Origin: Puccinia triticina | Lineage: Eukaryota > Basidiomycota > Pucciniomycetes > Pucciniales > Pucciniaceae | Direction of reading: 5' to 3' | NCBI RefSeq assembly: GCF_026914185.1 | Contig: NC_070561.1 | Span: 6,820,001 to 6,884,000 of the forward strand | Length of the DNA: 64,000 bases | In this document: positions 42,066-56,678 of the stretch, piece after piece | How the letters are laid out: each line of letters opens with the position of its first letter | Numbering within the stretch: the first letter of the stretch is position 1 | Position numbers and translations under genes: made by a program | The notes under the pieces: generated by a model | Seen by the model: only the letters and a program-made list of their open reading frames with translations | Database searches by the model: none | Told to the model about the DNA's origin: nothing

Positions 42066-42850
42066 TAAAAAGATAGGAGCAACTGAAATGTTTGATTACT
42101 TGTCAGATGCGCTAAGTACATGATTTGAATCTAAATTAAAGCTATTTAATTGTTAAGATTCAAGTACCTGAAAGCAGACAGAGATCTTCCTGAGTTTTTC
42201 TAGGGTGAAGATAGGGAGAATGGAGCGGTGGTTGTTGGTCTTGGAGCCGGGTCATTAATGAAAAGATCTTCAACTGCACCTGCATCAGTGTTTGTTTGTT
42301 TCTTCTCTTTGTCTGTTAGGGCTCACAAAGATACAACGCGGCTATCATATGATCTTTGTTTTGTCTTGCCAGAGTCCTCCTGCGGTTTCCTGCGCTGCAG
42401 TTCAACCGGGCATCTTAGCTTGTATGTCTAGTAGCTAGGTCTGGTCTGTATGTCTGGCTAAGGTGCTTACGAGATGCTTTAGCTTCCGTGATTCTAGTGA
42501 GCAGCTTGTCTTGAGGTTTTGGTCCAAATCGTTCTGCTAGGGTTCTGCGGTTGAACGATTCTAGGTCAGTCTTTTTTACAAGCCTTCCATTATCTAGTCT
42601 CTTGTACTTACGAGTTTCTTGGTGCTAAGTGCTTCTCTGTTCTAGGTTCTACCGATGGCGTTGCGGCTGATCATCTGGCTTCTGTAATCGTGGCAATAAA
42701 ATTAAGCTCTGCGTCTGGGTTAGTTCTGGACTTCAAAAGGGGCTTACCTTTCTTAGCAGCTGGGGCTGGGTCTAACCGCGCGAGCTTCCTCGGGGGTTGC
42801 TGCGGGTCTGGGTCTGGGTTTGGCTCTGGGCCTGATCCTGGATTCCTACA
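42066..42850 (-). mobile_element. Solo LTR (785 bp) of the Copia D family
   Basis: Flanked by TTCTA (42061-42065 and 42851-42855). Minus strand TGTAGGAATCC ... CTATCTTTTTA. Same length as the LTR at 22399-23183 and at the same site of the repeated unit. The Pro-rich frame and GTAAGC-like donor of the LTR start are kept. Confidence 0.93.
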
Positions 42851-42855
42851 TTCTA

Positions 42856-43775
42856 GTCTACCACGTACAATAGCCACTTGAGACAGAAAAAAGACGACGG
42901 GTTGTCAGTCAGTGAATTCTGCGGGAAAACGTGGAGATGGTGTGTGAAGGAAGTCTTAGACTCTGGGATGCCGGTGAATAGAAAACAGAAGAGAGTGTAA
43001 TTTCGTCGTCAACAAAGAAATGAGAAAGAAAGAAACAATGAAGATGGAAAACATCACAGTGCTTACCTGGGATGCCGGTGAATAGAAAACAGAAGAGAGT
43101 GAGGAAAAGAAGAGATCACCGGCACCTAGGGGAAGAGTCTCTTAGAGTAACTGAGAAACAGGATATAAGAATACTCTAAATACATATGCTAATACTAAGA
43201 TATAACCGTATACCATAACAGGAAGGGGGAAGGGACGGACCCGTTGATCAAGAGATCAGTGCCCATAGTGAACAAAGAAGTGTGGCTGGCCAAATACAAC
43301 GCGGCCCCGTTCAAGTCCAAAACATGGCCCATTTGTCCCACTGGTCTAGACCACCGCAGCAACATTTTGACAAAAATTCAGAACATTGGCCCGTCAAGTG
43401 GAAAGAAATGATTGTATTACTGACGTCCTTTCAAACCACACTTTCTTCAAGAGGGGACTGTCGCGAAACAAAAAACGTCAGCAAGTTTGGACGTTGAACA
43501 AGGAGCAAGAGACGCGGGGCAAGACTGACTCGAATTTCTCGATCAGCAGGGTGTTCATGTACCCCGGCGAGATGGAGTTACAGCGGATCTTGTGGGGCGC
43601 CCATTCCCTGCACAGAGACGAGAGAAGATGGTGGGGCCTAGACAAAGGGACGAACGCAGCGAGGGATTTCATCAGATGGATGATGCCTGCTTTGCTTGCG
43701 TTATCTGAAGCAGCCCGGACGGAATCAAGTCAATCCCTCTGTTTTGTAAGCGGAGCATAGGGGGACGGAGGCTGG
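42856..43775 (-). pseudogene. Short-chain dehydrogenase fragment, copy 3, with a nested LTR
   Basis: Third copy of the exon 7-11 fragment with the same intron 6 break (about 43775). A 267-bp element (42954-43220) lies in its last intron. It has lost ~18 bp from the intron between exons 7 and 8 (TGAGCCAGAGAAGCTGGT), and the exon 10 region carries several changes (for example GAACAAAGAAGTGTGG). Confidence 0.87.
42954..43220 (-). mobile_element. 267-bp solo-LTR-like insertion
   Basis: Flanked by GGAAG (42949-42953 and 43221-43225). Minus strand starts TGTTATGG and ends GAGTCTAAGA. Contains a direct repeat GGGATGCCGGTGAATAGAAA (about 42966 and 43072). TG start but GA end; likely a degraded LTR. 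Confidence 0.72.
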
Positions 43776-43806
43776 CACAAAAAGATTTGGGAAATCTTGT
43801 TGCAAG

Positions 43807-44088
43807 TGTGGCGTTACAGGCCAGAGAAGGGCTTATGGGGTTACTGCGGCAAGGCGGGCGAGTGTTTGGATCCGCTCAACTGTACTCATCATCTGATTAG
43901 GTTTAAGCTGTTGTATCTAGTCTGATTGTTGTAACGGCTTCGCTTCTCTTTCTAATTCACTCATCCGTTTTTGTCTCTCTCCTCACGCACCCAAATAGGT
44001 GCATAAGTCGTCCCGTTTCTCATTTCTCTTTCGTCTCGGCCTCCCGTCATCGGCCTTCTAGCTCACAGCTGCTACTTGGTGTCTCACA
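43807..44088 (+). repeat. Copia B 5' LTR (282 bp)
   Basis: TGTGGCGTTACAGG ... GGTGTCTCACA. It differs from the (uninterrupted) 3' LTR sequence at roughly ten positions, for example TGTTTGGATCC versus TGTTCGGATCT, so Copia B is not brand new although A and B are nearly identical. Confidence 0.95.
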
Positions 44089-44102
44089 GGTTATGAGCCC
44101 AG
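44089..44102 (+). other. Primer-binding site of Copia B, initiator tRNA-Met half-molecule type
   Basis: GGTTATGAGCCCAG directly abuts the LTR. Same sequence as in Copia C, complementary to the anticodon arm of initiator tRNA-Met. Confidence 0.82.
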
Positions 44103-44171
44103 CCTTTTAAGAGCTTTTAGGTCCGTAGGAGTTACGAACAAGCAGAAATTTGAACAACTATACTTGGCACT

Positions 44172-44591
44172 GTGGCAGACTTAGTCAACAAAGATTCTAT
44201 CTCCATTGCTCCGGATCTGAACAACACCCACCTGGCGGACTCTCCATCTGAGCTGGAAGACAAAACCCCTCTCGCATCAAGCCGCCAATCCTTTCAATCC
44301 GTCGATTCTGAATCTGAATCAAAAATTGGAAATCTCCTTGTCCCTTCTTCTCCACCTCTCCTCAAATCCTCCGCTCCCATCATGTCCTCAATCAACACCT
44401 CCAATATCAAGCTCGTCACTGAAAAGCTGGACAAAGAAAATTTCTCCAGCTGGCGATGGGCGATTGTTACCCCACTTGGATACAAAGGCCTGGACAATTA
44501 CATCCTCATCGACCAGACCGACAAAATGAAGAAGAAGCCGGATTATCAGCTTCATAATAAAATGACCACAATTTTATCCGGATGCACATGA
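44172..44591 (+). pseudogene. Copia B gag, N-terminal part
   Basis: Identical to the Copia A segment at 69-488, including the frame break. The likely real start is the ATG at 44382. No ATG in frame lies between the LTR and there. Confidence 0.75.
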
Positions 44592-46933
44592 CAACTGCCA
44601 ATCTGGAACGCTTTGTCACCAGTCTCACCGACTACGATGCAAAGAAATTATGGGACGCCATTGAAGCCCACTTCATGGCCAAAACCATGGAAAATGCTGC
44701 TACCGCCATGGACAAATACTTCGATATACATTTCGATGAAGCTGACATGGAAAAATCAATAGCCGAGATCCAACATTCCTATCGACATCTCTGCGAGGTT
44801 GGCGCCAAGAAGTTTGGAAAAGAGGGTCTCACGGCAATGGCTGTAGTTTTTGCTCTCTGTAAACTCCCTCCAGCCTTCAACACCTTCAGGACTCTCCAGT
44901 TTAAGGAGTTCAAAGAAGACGAGGAGATAGAGATGGAACCTTTTCTCAGCGCCCTTGAGATGGAAGTCCGCCGAATGAGGGACTCCCAACAAGAACTCAT
45001 CTCGGCTGCAACTGCCCTGGCAGTGTCTCAACTCCAACAATCAGGCGAGACCTCCAAGAAAAAAGGGAAGAAAATTCAGTGCACCGGGGGAAAGCATAAT
45101 CCGAACGCCGCCCATCCCGAGTCCGATTGTTTTCATCTGCACAAGGACAAAGCCATAGCCTATCATCAGGCGGCTATTGACCGGATGACAAAATCTCTCC
45201 CGAAAGCAAACCTTGGGGCCAAGTCGGACTTCCAGGACGCCATCATCCTTGACAGTGGAGCCTCTGGTCACTATCTCAAGGATCGGTCCTACTTCTCAAG
45301 TCTCTCCAGCACTGCGGCCTCCGTCTTTGGGGCCAATGGGGCTGCCATTCCTATTGTTGGATTTGGCCCAGCAACCATCCAAACGGCGATCAGGCCTCTC
45401 AATCTCTCCATGGCGTACTATGCGCCTAAACTATCCAACTCACTCATCTCGCTTACCCACCACGTCCGTCTGGGATATTCCTTAGTTCCTGCCGCTCGGG
45501 GCACCCGTTTTGAATGTTGTCAAGGCTCTGAGGTAATCTTTGCTGGGACTACCGGGGAAAATGTACTGTTAATCAACATGAACCCCTTGAAAGCCCTGTC
45601 CGTGTCCTCATTCTCTCCGCTTGACCTTCACCAAGCGCTTGGTCATCCGAGTCTGGCATATCTGAACAAAGCATATCCCGATCTTCACATCAAGGCCTTG
45701 GAATGTGATGTCTGCGACCGGGCCAAGATGCATCGACAGCCGTTCGGTGGCTCCTTTCCCACCTTCTCTCAACCGCTCGAATGCATTCATATGGATCTAT
45801 GCGGTCCAATTGCCCCCACTTCTCGGGGAGGAAATCGCTATTTCCTCAAGATCATCAATGGCTTTACCAAGTATCGATTTATCTACCAAATGAAGTGTAA
45901 GTCCGATACCTTTCAATTCTTTCAAGTCTTTCTCAATCAGGCCGAAACTTATCTCAGCCGTAAATTGAAATTGGTAGTCTCCGATAATGGAGGCAAATTT
46001 TGTAACCTGAAGTTCAGTTCCTTCTTTACCGAACGCGGTATCCAGCACCTCACCTTGGCCCCCTATACTCCTCAGCAAAATCCCATGGCTGAGAAGGGTA
46101 ACCGAACTATTATTGAGAAGACGCGGGCGCTTCTGATGACCTGCGGTCTGCCCCTTGAATGGTGGGGCAAGGCGGTCACACTTTTGGTATTCCTCAAAAA
46201 TCAATCCCCAGACAGCTCCATTGGCTTCGCTTCCCCGTACAAGAAGTGGCATGGAACAAAGCCCAATCTCAAGTCATTAGTTCCGTTCGGCTGTAGGGCC
46301 GTGCTATTCGAGGAGCGTAAATGGAGGGACTTGAAGTTCTCCCCCTCAGGAGTTGAGGCGGTGTTCGTCGGCTACGACGGTCATCATCAGTCGTTCAAGG
46401 TGTGGGTGCCTCAGACCAACAAAATGGTTGTCTCGCATCATGTGAAGTTTTTCCCGACGGTGTTTCCCTGCCTTTCTTCTGCCAACTCTCTCCTTGACCC
46501 ACCGACGCTCTTCGACTTCGGCGAGCCGGGTGGGGAGATCCTGGATTCCCCGGTGGTCAGTCTCAAGGTGTCGGGTGGTCCTGAGTCCGACCCCCAGCCG
46601 CCTGCTCCTCTTCCACTGGCTCCGGTTCCTCTCGATCGGCCTCCTATCCCACCCCAGTCATCGGGTGATTTGATTCCTCCAGCTCTGGCCCCATCGTCTG
46701 AAGAGCAGGCCAGTCCCTCTGTGCCAGCTACGCCGGCCCCTGGGGTGAAGGGTTATGCCTACGTCCCTCACTACGATATTGCGCCAAAGAATATTTCTTC
46801 GGACATCGACGAGAGCAATATAGTCTCGGGATCTAGGCGTCACCGAGCTCTGGTCATTGTCGAAGAACCCTCTTCGCTTTCGGACCCGAAAACCTACGGG
46901 GAGATCCTAGGAAGGATCGATGAGAACGAATAG
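44582..46933 (+). pseudogene. Copia B gag-protease-integrase polyprotein
   Basis: Same as Copia A 479-2830 with one residue changed in the region after the protease (KLSNSLISL here, KLSSSLISL in A). Closed by the same in-frame TAG at 46931-46933. Confidence 0.9.
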
Positions 46934-46936
46934 CTG

Positions 46937-47463
46937 ATGGCCGTTGAAGTTGAGCCAAACAACATCAAGCGGCATGAGGTGTGGGTCGTGGCTCCCAAGG
47001 TCCCTGGCTGTAGGGAATTGGACACAACTTGGGTCTTCAAACAAAAATTCGACGCGAACGGCGAGCTCCTGAAATACAAGGCTCGCCTGTGTGTCCGAGG
47101 TTTCTGGCAAGTCGAAGGCGTAAATTACAACCGGACGTTTGCACCAACCGGGAGGACAGCCACGCTGAGGCTTATGTTTGGTATAGTGGCGACGCTTGGC
47201 TGGGACATCCAGCAGATGGATGTGAAATGTGCATTCCTCAACGGCATTCCTGAGGAGGAAATCTTTATCAAGGTCCCAGAGGGTTTGGGGGTTGAACTTC
47301 CGCCAGGTCATGGCTTAAAGCTCCAAAAGTCTCTGTACGGCTTGAAGCAGAGTCCCCGCTGCTGGTATACTGCCCTCAAGGATTTCTTTAGTTCAGTCAA
47401 CTTCGCTCCAGCGCTGGTGGATCCTTGCTTGTTCTGCCATCAAGATGCTTCGAAGCCATGCTT
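46937..47463 (+). pseudogene. Copia B reverse transcriptase, N-terminal half
   Basis: Same boxes as in Copia A (YNRTFAPTGR, QMDVKCAFLNG, SLYGLKQSPRCWY), interrupted after 47463 by the ATGCTT-flanked insertion. Confidence 0.9.
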
Positions 47464-48097
47464 ATTAAGTTTCACACAACTAAGAGCAGAGCCGCTTGGT
47501 ACTGAGAGATATAAGAGTAAGAAGAAGTCTTCAAGTGCCGCTATGCAGCTGAGTGAATCCACGGATTCTGTAGGCTAACAAGATTTGGCTCAGGGATCTT
47601 GTAAGTCAAGAGTCGCCTATTCGGGCTGATAGAGAAGAACCGCAGTTGTCTGTTGCAATGCGTATAGACAACTGTCAGGCTAGGGTCATGGATGACTAGA
47701 GCTCAACAGCGATGGACTCACCTCCGTGGTTGGGACTGGAGATCCTATTGCTGAGGCTTGAACCTGGTCGGTCTGGTCTGGCGTTGGATGTCGAAGTGCT
47801 GCACAAGCAAACAGAGGCTCTAGTCAGCTCCAACGATCCTAGCTGAGGCTATCCCAACAGACGCACTTACCTGGTAGGTTGTTTGTCTTGTTTGGGTTGC
47901 TTGGGCCCTTCGTCGGTTGCTGACGTGGCTAGAAGGTTTGGAGCGGAGGAAATAGCTTTAGCACATTCCTTCCGCCTGAGGGCGGCATGCATATTGCATG
48001 CGCCTGAAGGTCGTGCCGGCTCACCTTGATCCCCTGTAGGGTTAGGTTTAGCTGCCTTGCGCTTCCTCTGATTTGGGGATGTACCCAAATCCTGACA
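47464..48097 (-). mobile_element. 634-bp insertion in Copia B RT
   Basis: Second copy of the insertion at 3361-3994, same target duplication ATGCTT (47458-47463, 48098-48103). Confidence 0.6.
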
Positions 48098-48103
48098 ATG
48101 CTT

Positions 48104-48469
48104 TGTGTTTGTTCACGTCGACGACCTGGTCATTATGGGTCCCAACGTTTTGTTTCTCAAGGAAAAGATCAAGCAACGATTCGAAATGGAAGACCTAGGG
48201 GACTGCCAGTATGTCCTGGGCATGTGAGTGGTACGGGACCGGGCCAACAGAACAATCACTCTAAGTCAAGATCGATACGCCCGCAAAATCCTGGAGGAAT
48301 TCAAGATGCTAAATTGCAAGCCGGCTTCCACTCCGCTGCCCGGTAATTCCCTCACTTGCCCAGTCAAAGACGAGCCGGTTGACTCGGGCTTCAACTATTG
48401 ACAAGGGGTGGGCCTACTGCAGTATCTGGTGCAGTGTACTCGTCCGGACTTGGCATTCGCGGTCAGCTA
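48104..48469 (+). pseudogene. Copia B reverse transcriptase, middle part
   Basis: HVDDL at 48113-48127, followed by the same two TGA stops as in Copia A (48225-48227, 48399-48401). Confidence 0.88.
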
Positions 48470-50135
48470 CACCACGGGCTGTCGCAGACGTTTATTGGAC
48501 ATGTATATGGACATGTTTGCGGATGTCCAGCTCTGGCGCTGCAGGAAACATTGAGCTTAACTAAGCCTCTCCGAGGAGGCGCGAAGCGTCTCCGAAGGAG
48601 AGGCTTAGGACTAATGTCCCATATTTGGCCTGAGGCTGACGGGTTTTTTCAATGAAAATGTGTGATTTTGTGTTTACAACTCTCCTACAACTTGGTATCA
48701 CCTCATAATCCAAATCCTAGTTGGCCATGTCTAGCCCTTGATCTCAGCTGTCTTGTACATGTTTTTTCAAGTAAATTCATCAAGAACTGGCCGCTCAGCA
48801 GCCATTCTTGTAAGGGCATTTTCTGAGCAATGTGACAGACCCGCCGGGCCATTTGCAGGTCAAGTACAGACACTTTCTCACGGTTTCAGCCTTGCAAGGC
48901 CTCGCAAGCCATTCTTTTACAGCAATTTTTTTTTCAAGGGATGGGGGTAGGTGTTGTGTTAAACACACCAGAATATGTAGAAAGAAAATCTGATTCTAAT
49001 GATGCCAGAGGCTGTGAAGAAATCCAATGGGTATACGGTGATATGGGGGATATAAGGAATTTTTAGATGTTTGGCTGGGCAGCCTCAGGCCAAATATCGG
49101 ACATTAGGCACAAGTCCCTCCCGCAAGCAGGAGGGTGCTCGCGCCCCGCGAGCACAGGGAGGGACTTGTGTTAAGTTCAAGGAAACATCCGCTGGATGCC
49201 ACTTGCATTGCGCAATGGCGGACGTCCCGCCAGAATGCATCCGCTGGATGAAATGAAAACGTCCACCGGATATCAGCCACTATCACCAGGTTGGAAAAAA
49301 ATGTAGGGAATCCATCTGTGACCTGGTGTATTCGCTCACTCGCGCTCATCGCGGGGGGCCACAGAGTTTGGTGGATAGGTGGGATCAGGCGCGGGGGGGG
49401 TGTAGGGGGGGCGAGGGGAAGGGCATGGCCTGAGTGGGGATCAAACACCAACCTGCTTCGCTGGGGTTCGCGCTCGCAGGTGGCAGTGAACAGTCTCCAC
49501 AACCAGCTGCGACATCATGACTTTAACGCAGTCTCTAAACGCAATCTATATAGGGTCAAGTTTGCAACGGCAGACCCTCTTGCCACCCAACAGGCAGCTG
49601 AACATCTTGGACTGTCGAAATCTAGACAGTACAAGATGCAGCCATTGGAGACTTGTTCCAATGGTTGAATTGATAAATTCCTTTGGTCACTCCAGCTCGG
49701 GTGTCCAATGGATAGTGAGTTATGGTGTCCATCAGACACTCTTGATCAAGAGTGTCTGATGGACAGTGGTTTTTGGTGTCCATCGGACACTCTGGCTGGA
49801 GTGTCCATCGGACACTCTGGCTGGAGTGTCCATCGGACACTCTGGCTGGAGTGTCCATCGGACACTCTGGCTGGAGTGTCCGATGGATGCTGAGCTTTGT
49901 GGAACATCAAGATGTCCATCGGACACTCTCACTTGGGAGTGTCCGCTGGACAGTGTTTTTTGATGTCCAGTGGACATTTCCGAGTGCTGAGCATCACTTG
50001 GACGCTTCCAGAAGCGTCCAAGTGATGCTCAGTGCCCCTCGCGTCCGCTGGATGCCCTCTGGACATCCTCTGGACATATCTCAGTGAGAAACGTCCGCGG
50101 GATGCAGGGCATTTCCAGGAATGCGCCCCGTGGTG
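48470..50135 (+). mobile_element. 1666-bp TIR element with hairpin minisatellites, in Copia B
   Basis: Copy of 4367-6032, same TA flanks. The fourth 25-bp unit ends GGAGTGTCCGATGG here and GGAGTTTCCGATGG in A; elsewhere GACATCCCGCC (A) reads GACGTCCCGCC here. Confidence 0.75.
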
Positions 50136-50137
50136 TA

Positions 50138-50774
50138 CTTGTCCCAATTCCTGAACAATCCAAGGAAGACGCATCAGGGACAGCTTTTGTGTACCATGAG
50201 ATACATTCAACACACAAAGGACTTTGGACTCACGCTGGGAAACGTTGGGGGCGAGTCCCAACAGCTAGTGGGCTACGCCAATGCTAGCTATGCTTCCGGC
50301 CTGAATGCAGCCTCGTTTGCCGGAAGTCTCCTTCAGCACAACGGAGTGTTTGGCTGGCGCTGCCAGAAACAGGACTTAGACGACGATGCGCCGTCTCTTT
50401 CTACTACTGAGGCGGAATATTGCGCTTGTTCTTCCACCGGTCAAGACCTCCGATGGGATGAACAGCTCCTTGAGCAAATTTATCCACTCATCAACGTGAA
50501 GCCGGCAAATGTTCAGCTTTTCTGCGACAATCAGGGCGCCTTGGCGCTACTCAAGGACTCGGTCTACCAACATTGTACAAGGTACGTCAATGTGCGACAT
50601 CATTGGTTGCGCTTTCACATTGAAAAAGCAAAGAATTTTGGAGTTCACTATGTCCCAACTAACATCAATTATGCCGACTTCCTCACCAAGCCTCTGAATC
50701 CCAAGAAAACACGCGCGGCACTCTCTCAGATCGTATTGGGGAACATCAAATCTAGTGATTCTTCCTGTGCCTAG
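50138..50774 (+). pseudogene. Copia B RNase H
   Basis: Identical in sense to 6035-6671, with the same altered GYANASYA first acidic box. Confidence 0.88.
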
Positions 50775-50788
50775 TGAGCAGGGGGGGC

Positions 50789-51878
50789 TGTGGCGTTACA
50801 GGCCAGAGAAGGGCTTATGGGGTTACTGCGGCAAGGCGGGCGAGTGTTCGGATCTGCTCAACTGTATTCATCATCTGATTAGGTTTAAGCTGTTGTATCT
50901 AGTCTGATTGTTGTAACAGCTCCGCTTCTCTTTCTCATTCAATCATCTAAAATAATTTGGACAACTGAAAGTTTATTGCTAAGATCAGATTATAGTCCTA
51001 ATTACAAGTTTAAGGGTTCAAGCAATAGCAGTGAGATGAACCTGAAAGCAGGGCTGGAAATGCCCTGGGTCTGTTCTGAGTGAGTGGGAGTATTGCGGGG
51101 ATGTAAGGCTCTTACGACGGCTTTGCTAGTCGTGCGATCTACGGTACGAGCTTCATTTGGCCAGTCGACTGTAGTCTTGGCTTCAGTGGCTGTGCTCTCT
51201 GTTTCTTGTCTTTAGTTTTTTCTTTCTACTCACGAGTATGAACCGTGTCAACGTATCAACTTCGTGTTCTCTTGTCTGAAGAGTTCTGACGTGTCTTGCA
51301 CTGATTGAACAAAGTTCATCACAGTTAGCTTGTCTTGGTTTGGACTCTATAAGAGCTGATCTTTACTTACGGGTAGCGGGAGCTTCCGATAGTCTGGCTA
51401 GGAGGTCTGTTTGGTTCTTGAGACCAAGTCGTTCCGCGAGAGTTCTGTGGAAAGAACACGATCAGGTCAGTCTTATTGCTAAGTCTACTTCCCGTTTAGT
51501 CTTGGGACGTACAAGGTTCTTGAGCTTGTCTGTTCTTGTCTTTGTGCTTCGACCTTCAAGGTTCTCGCTGTCTGTGCTTCTGTAATTGGCAAGGCGATAC
51601 TTTGCGTTAGCTTTTGGCCGTGGTTAGGGCTTATGTCTGGACCGCAAAGGAGGGCTAACCTTTCTTTGCGGCTGGGCTTGGGCTTGCGCCTTTGTCTGGC
51701 CGCGCGAGCTTCCTGGACGGTTGCTGCGGGCTTTGGTCTGTATTCCTACATCATCCGTTTTTGTCTCTCTCCTCACGCACCCAAATAGGTGCATAAGTCG
51801 TCCCGTTTCTCATTTCTCTTTTGTCTTGGCCTCCCGTCATCGGCCTCCTAGCTCACAGCTGCTACTTGGTGTCTCACA
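50789..51878 (+). repeat. Copia B 3' LTR, split by a nested solo LTR
   Basis: Preceded by the polypurine tract GAGCAGGGGGGGC (50776-50788). Without the 803-bp nested LTR and one TCATC it is 282 bp. Confidence 0.93.
50948..51750 (-). mobile_element. Solo LTR (803 bp) nested in the Copia B 3' LTR
   Basis: TCATC flanks both ends (50943-50947 and 51751-51755). Copy of 6845-7647 with a few substitutions (for example AAAATAATTTGG here, AAAATGATTTGG in A). Confidence 0.9.
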
Positions 51879-52091
51879 GCAAGGCGTGTTTTTCTTTCAT
51901 GCAGACATTTCCAATTGACGCGAATTGATTAGGAAGATGGGTACTTTTAGAGAAGGATTATGCGTAGAAGATGGGATCTAAGGAGATACAACAAAGATGG
52001 CAAGACGATACACGGTGAAAATTAAGTGATTCCGTTGATTTATTGTATAGCGGGAGATTAGGCCTGATAAAGAAAAGGTGCGCGGCGTGTG

Positions 52092-52493
52092 TCAGAATGG
52101 GCATCCCACAAGAAGGTTGCACAAGGCAGAGAGAGGAAAGAAGCAGAGATAACGAACCGAGTGGTCTTGAGTGTGGTGTTGGGCGTCCGAAGCGTCCTTC
52201 TTGAACAGCCCGCCGCCGAGATAAGGATAGCCCATTCCCCAGGAGCCGTAGGGACTAAGCAAGCCGTAGTTAGCCAGCGGGCTCATCCCAAACAGGCCGA
52301 AGCTATCCAGCCCAAGCCCCAGGCCCATGTCGTACCCGCCGCAGAATCCGGCTGCAAGCATGCCGTAGCACTTCGAGTCCGATTGGCCTTTGCCGGCTTG
52401 GGCAGCGACGTCCGCCCGCGGAGCTAGAACCGGTGTGGATGCGACGGTCTGGAGGAGGGCCAGGAGACAAGCGACTGAGAAGATGCACTGCAT
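52092..52493 (-). CDS. Small secreted Gly/Leu/Tyr-rich protein, copy E7
   Basis: Duplicate of E1 (offset 44103). The only visible protein difference is in the Gly-Leu stretch: GLGLGLDS here, GLGLVLDS in E1. TATA-like box at 52614-52623 (minus). 133 codons. Confidence 0.82.
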   Translation of the reverse strand: MQCIFSVACLLALLQTVASTPVLAPRADVAAQAGKGQSDSKCYGMLAAGFCGGYDMGLGLGLDSFGLFGMSPLANYGLLSPYGSWGMGYPYLGGGLFKKDASDAQHHTQDHSVRYLCFFPLSALCNLLVGCPF

Positions 52494-53329
52494 GGTGGGT
52501 TTCGTGGGTTTGAAGGTGGCGCGGTTTGTTTGCGGAGGTGGATGATGGGTGGAGTCAAGTGTATGGATCTGTGGGTGATGAGAGGAGGCGACTGGGAGCC
52601 CATCAAGCTTCCCTTTATATAGCTTTCGGCTGCCATATTTGCCCACTCGCCACCATCGCCCTGCCGCCGGGATCACACGTCACCTTCAGCTGAAGCTCTT
52701 CTGAAGGAGTATGGTTCACAGTTCTTTACTGTGCGAGTGGTAGAATTTCCCATGTGCCCTGTGTACCAACTAGCCATAAGGGCGGAATCTCCTGGTGTTT
52801 TTGTTCTTGGGAGCCGGCCGCGCCGATAAAAGCGCGCTGTTCAGTTGACCTTCGCAGTCTCAAGCTTGCACCAATGTCCACACGAACCCGCTTCGGGCTC
52901 CTTGAATTGAGGGCACATGATCCGAAAAGCGGTGACGGATGGAGTGTCCGTCAACTTGTGGCGTTCATGGACGGGATGAGAAGCCGGCCGCCGCCGATGG
53001 ATCCGATTGGTCCCGCGAAGCCATCTTGTGTCAACATCGGACACCGATAAACCACAGAGGCGTGTTTCCTTCACACACTCCGTGTATGAGAAATTCCACT
53101 CAGTCGCGGCGTGGAAAGGAAATCTGGCCGGGCGGTGGTCTTGGAGAAACCCGGGATATAGAATCCTAGTGGGAAGGGACTCGTCAAGCATGGCCAGAAA
53201 GCTATATAAAGGAAGCTTGATGGCCGCCCAGTCGCCTCCTCTCATCACCCACAGATCCATACACTCGACTCCACCCATCATCCACCTCCGCAAACAAACC
53301 GCGCCACCTTCAAACCCACGAAACCCACC
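52494..53329. promoter_or_regulatory. Shared intergenic region of the E7/E8 pair
   Basis: Same length (836 bp) and nearly the same sequence as the E1/E2 region up to about 53220 (equivalent of 9117). From there to the E8 start it differs from the E2 side and resembles other units. Confidence 0.62.
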
Positions 53330-53928
53330 ATGCAGTGCATCTTCTCAGTCGCTTGTCTCCTGGCCCTCCTCCAGACCGTCGCATCCACACCGGTTCTTTC
53401 CCCACGGGCGGACGTCGCTGCCCAAGCGGGCAAAGGCCAATCGGACTCGAAGTGCTACGGCATGCTTGCAGCCGGATTCTGCGGCGGGTACGACATGGGC
53501 CTGGGGCTGGGGCTGGGGCTGGACAGCTTGGGCCTGTTCGGGATGAGCCCGCTGGCCAACTACGGCTTGCTTAGTCCTTACGGCTCCTGGGGAATGGGCT
53601 TCCCTTATCTCGGCGGCGGGCTGTTCAAGAAGGACGCTTCGGACGCCCAGCAAAACGCTCATGATCACTCGGTTTGTCGTCCCCTCATCTTTTCTCTCTG
53701 CCTCGACCATTGCAGTGGGATGCCAATATTGACACACGCTGCATCCCTTTCCGTCCATCAGGCCTAATCTCCCGCTATGATTCGCACACACCGCCCACCT
53801 TTTTTTTCAGACCTAATCTTAAACCGCTGTACGATAAATCACCGAAATCACTAAATTTTCATGTTCTATATCTGTATCATCAGGCCCTCTTTGTAGTAAT
53901 CTCCTTAGATCCCGTCATCCTCACATAA
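53330..53928 (+). CDS. Small secreted Gly/Leu/Tyr-rich protein, copy E8, longer spliced C-terminus
   Basis: Unspliced frame 53330-53767 (145 codons). With the 44-nt intron (53672-53715; donor GTTTGT here), exon 2 reads WDANIDTRCIPFRPSGLISRY. The stop used in E4 and E6 (AAT-TGA) is changed to GAT-TCG, so the frame continues to 53928. Protein features: CYGMLAAGFC, GLGLGLGLDS, GMGFPYLGGGLF. Much closer to E4/E6 than to its positional duplicate E2. Confidence 0.75.
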
Positions 53929-56310
<2,382 letters not shown>

Positions 56311-56678
56311 TCCTGACGGGCTCGGCTGATATCGCTCTTGATTGAGTGCTCCTTCTAGTCTTGTTTGCCTGTGTGTGTGTGTGTGTTTGCCAAGTTCGTT
56401 TGGTGTGGGGAGGAGCTGTTGACCGTCGGGCTGAGCCTGGGCCGTCTCTTGTAGCCGACTTGCAGGCCGAATGATGTCATCGCATACACACAGTTCCACT
56501 CCCACCCACAGTGCAAACCCAAACTACCCCCCCGGCGCAAGAGGGGGAATAAGCCTCCCAGTTCTCAGGAGAATCCTGCAAACAGCTCGAGCCTTGGCTT
56601 GCACTTTCTCATCCTTTTCTCTCGGCTGGAGTGGTGTGCAGAGGGCATGTTCTAAAGCAAATTGGCAGCGCCAGGACC
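56311..56678. promoter_or_regulatory. Upstream region of the SDR gene
   Basis: Presumed promoter. Contains a TG dinucleotide run (minus strand CA, about 56379-56395) and a pyrimidine-rich stretch. An open frame continues upstream of the ATG on the minus strand to 56505 but is low complexity. No TATA box is obvious. Confidence 0.4.

Larger units (their letters stand above)
43807..51878 (+). mobile_element. Copia B, complete-length Ty1/copia element with nested insertions
   Basis: Two LTRs (43807-44088, 50789-51878) and a perfect target duplication GCAAG (43802-43806 and 51879-51883). From 44169 it matches Copia A base for base apart from rare changes, including the nested insertions at 47464-48097, 48470-50135 and 50948-51750. 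It is inserted between the SDR fragment at 42856 and the E7 gene. Confidence 0.96.
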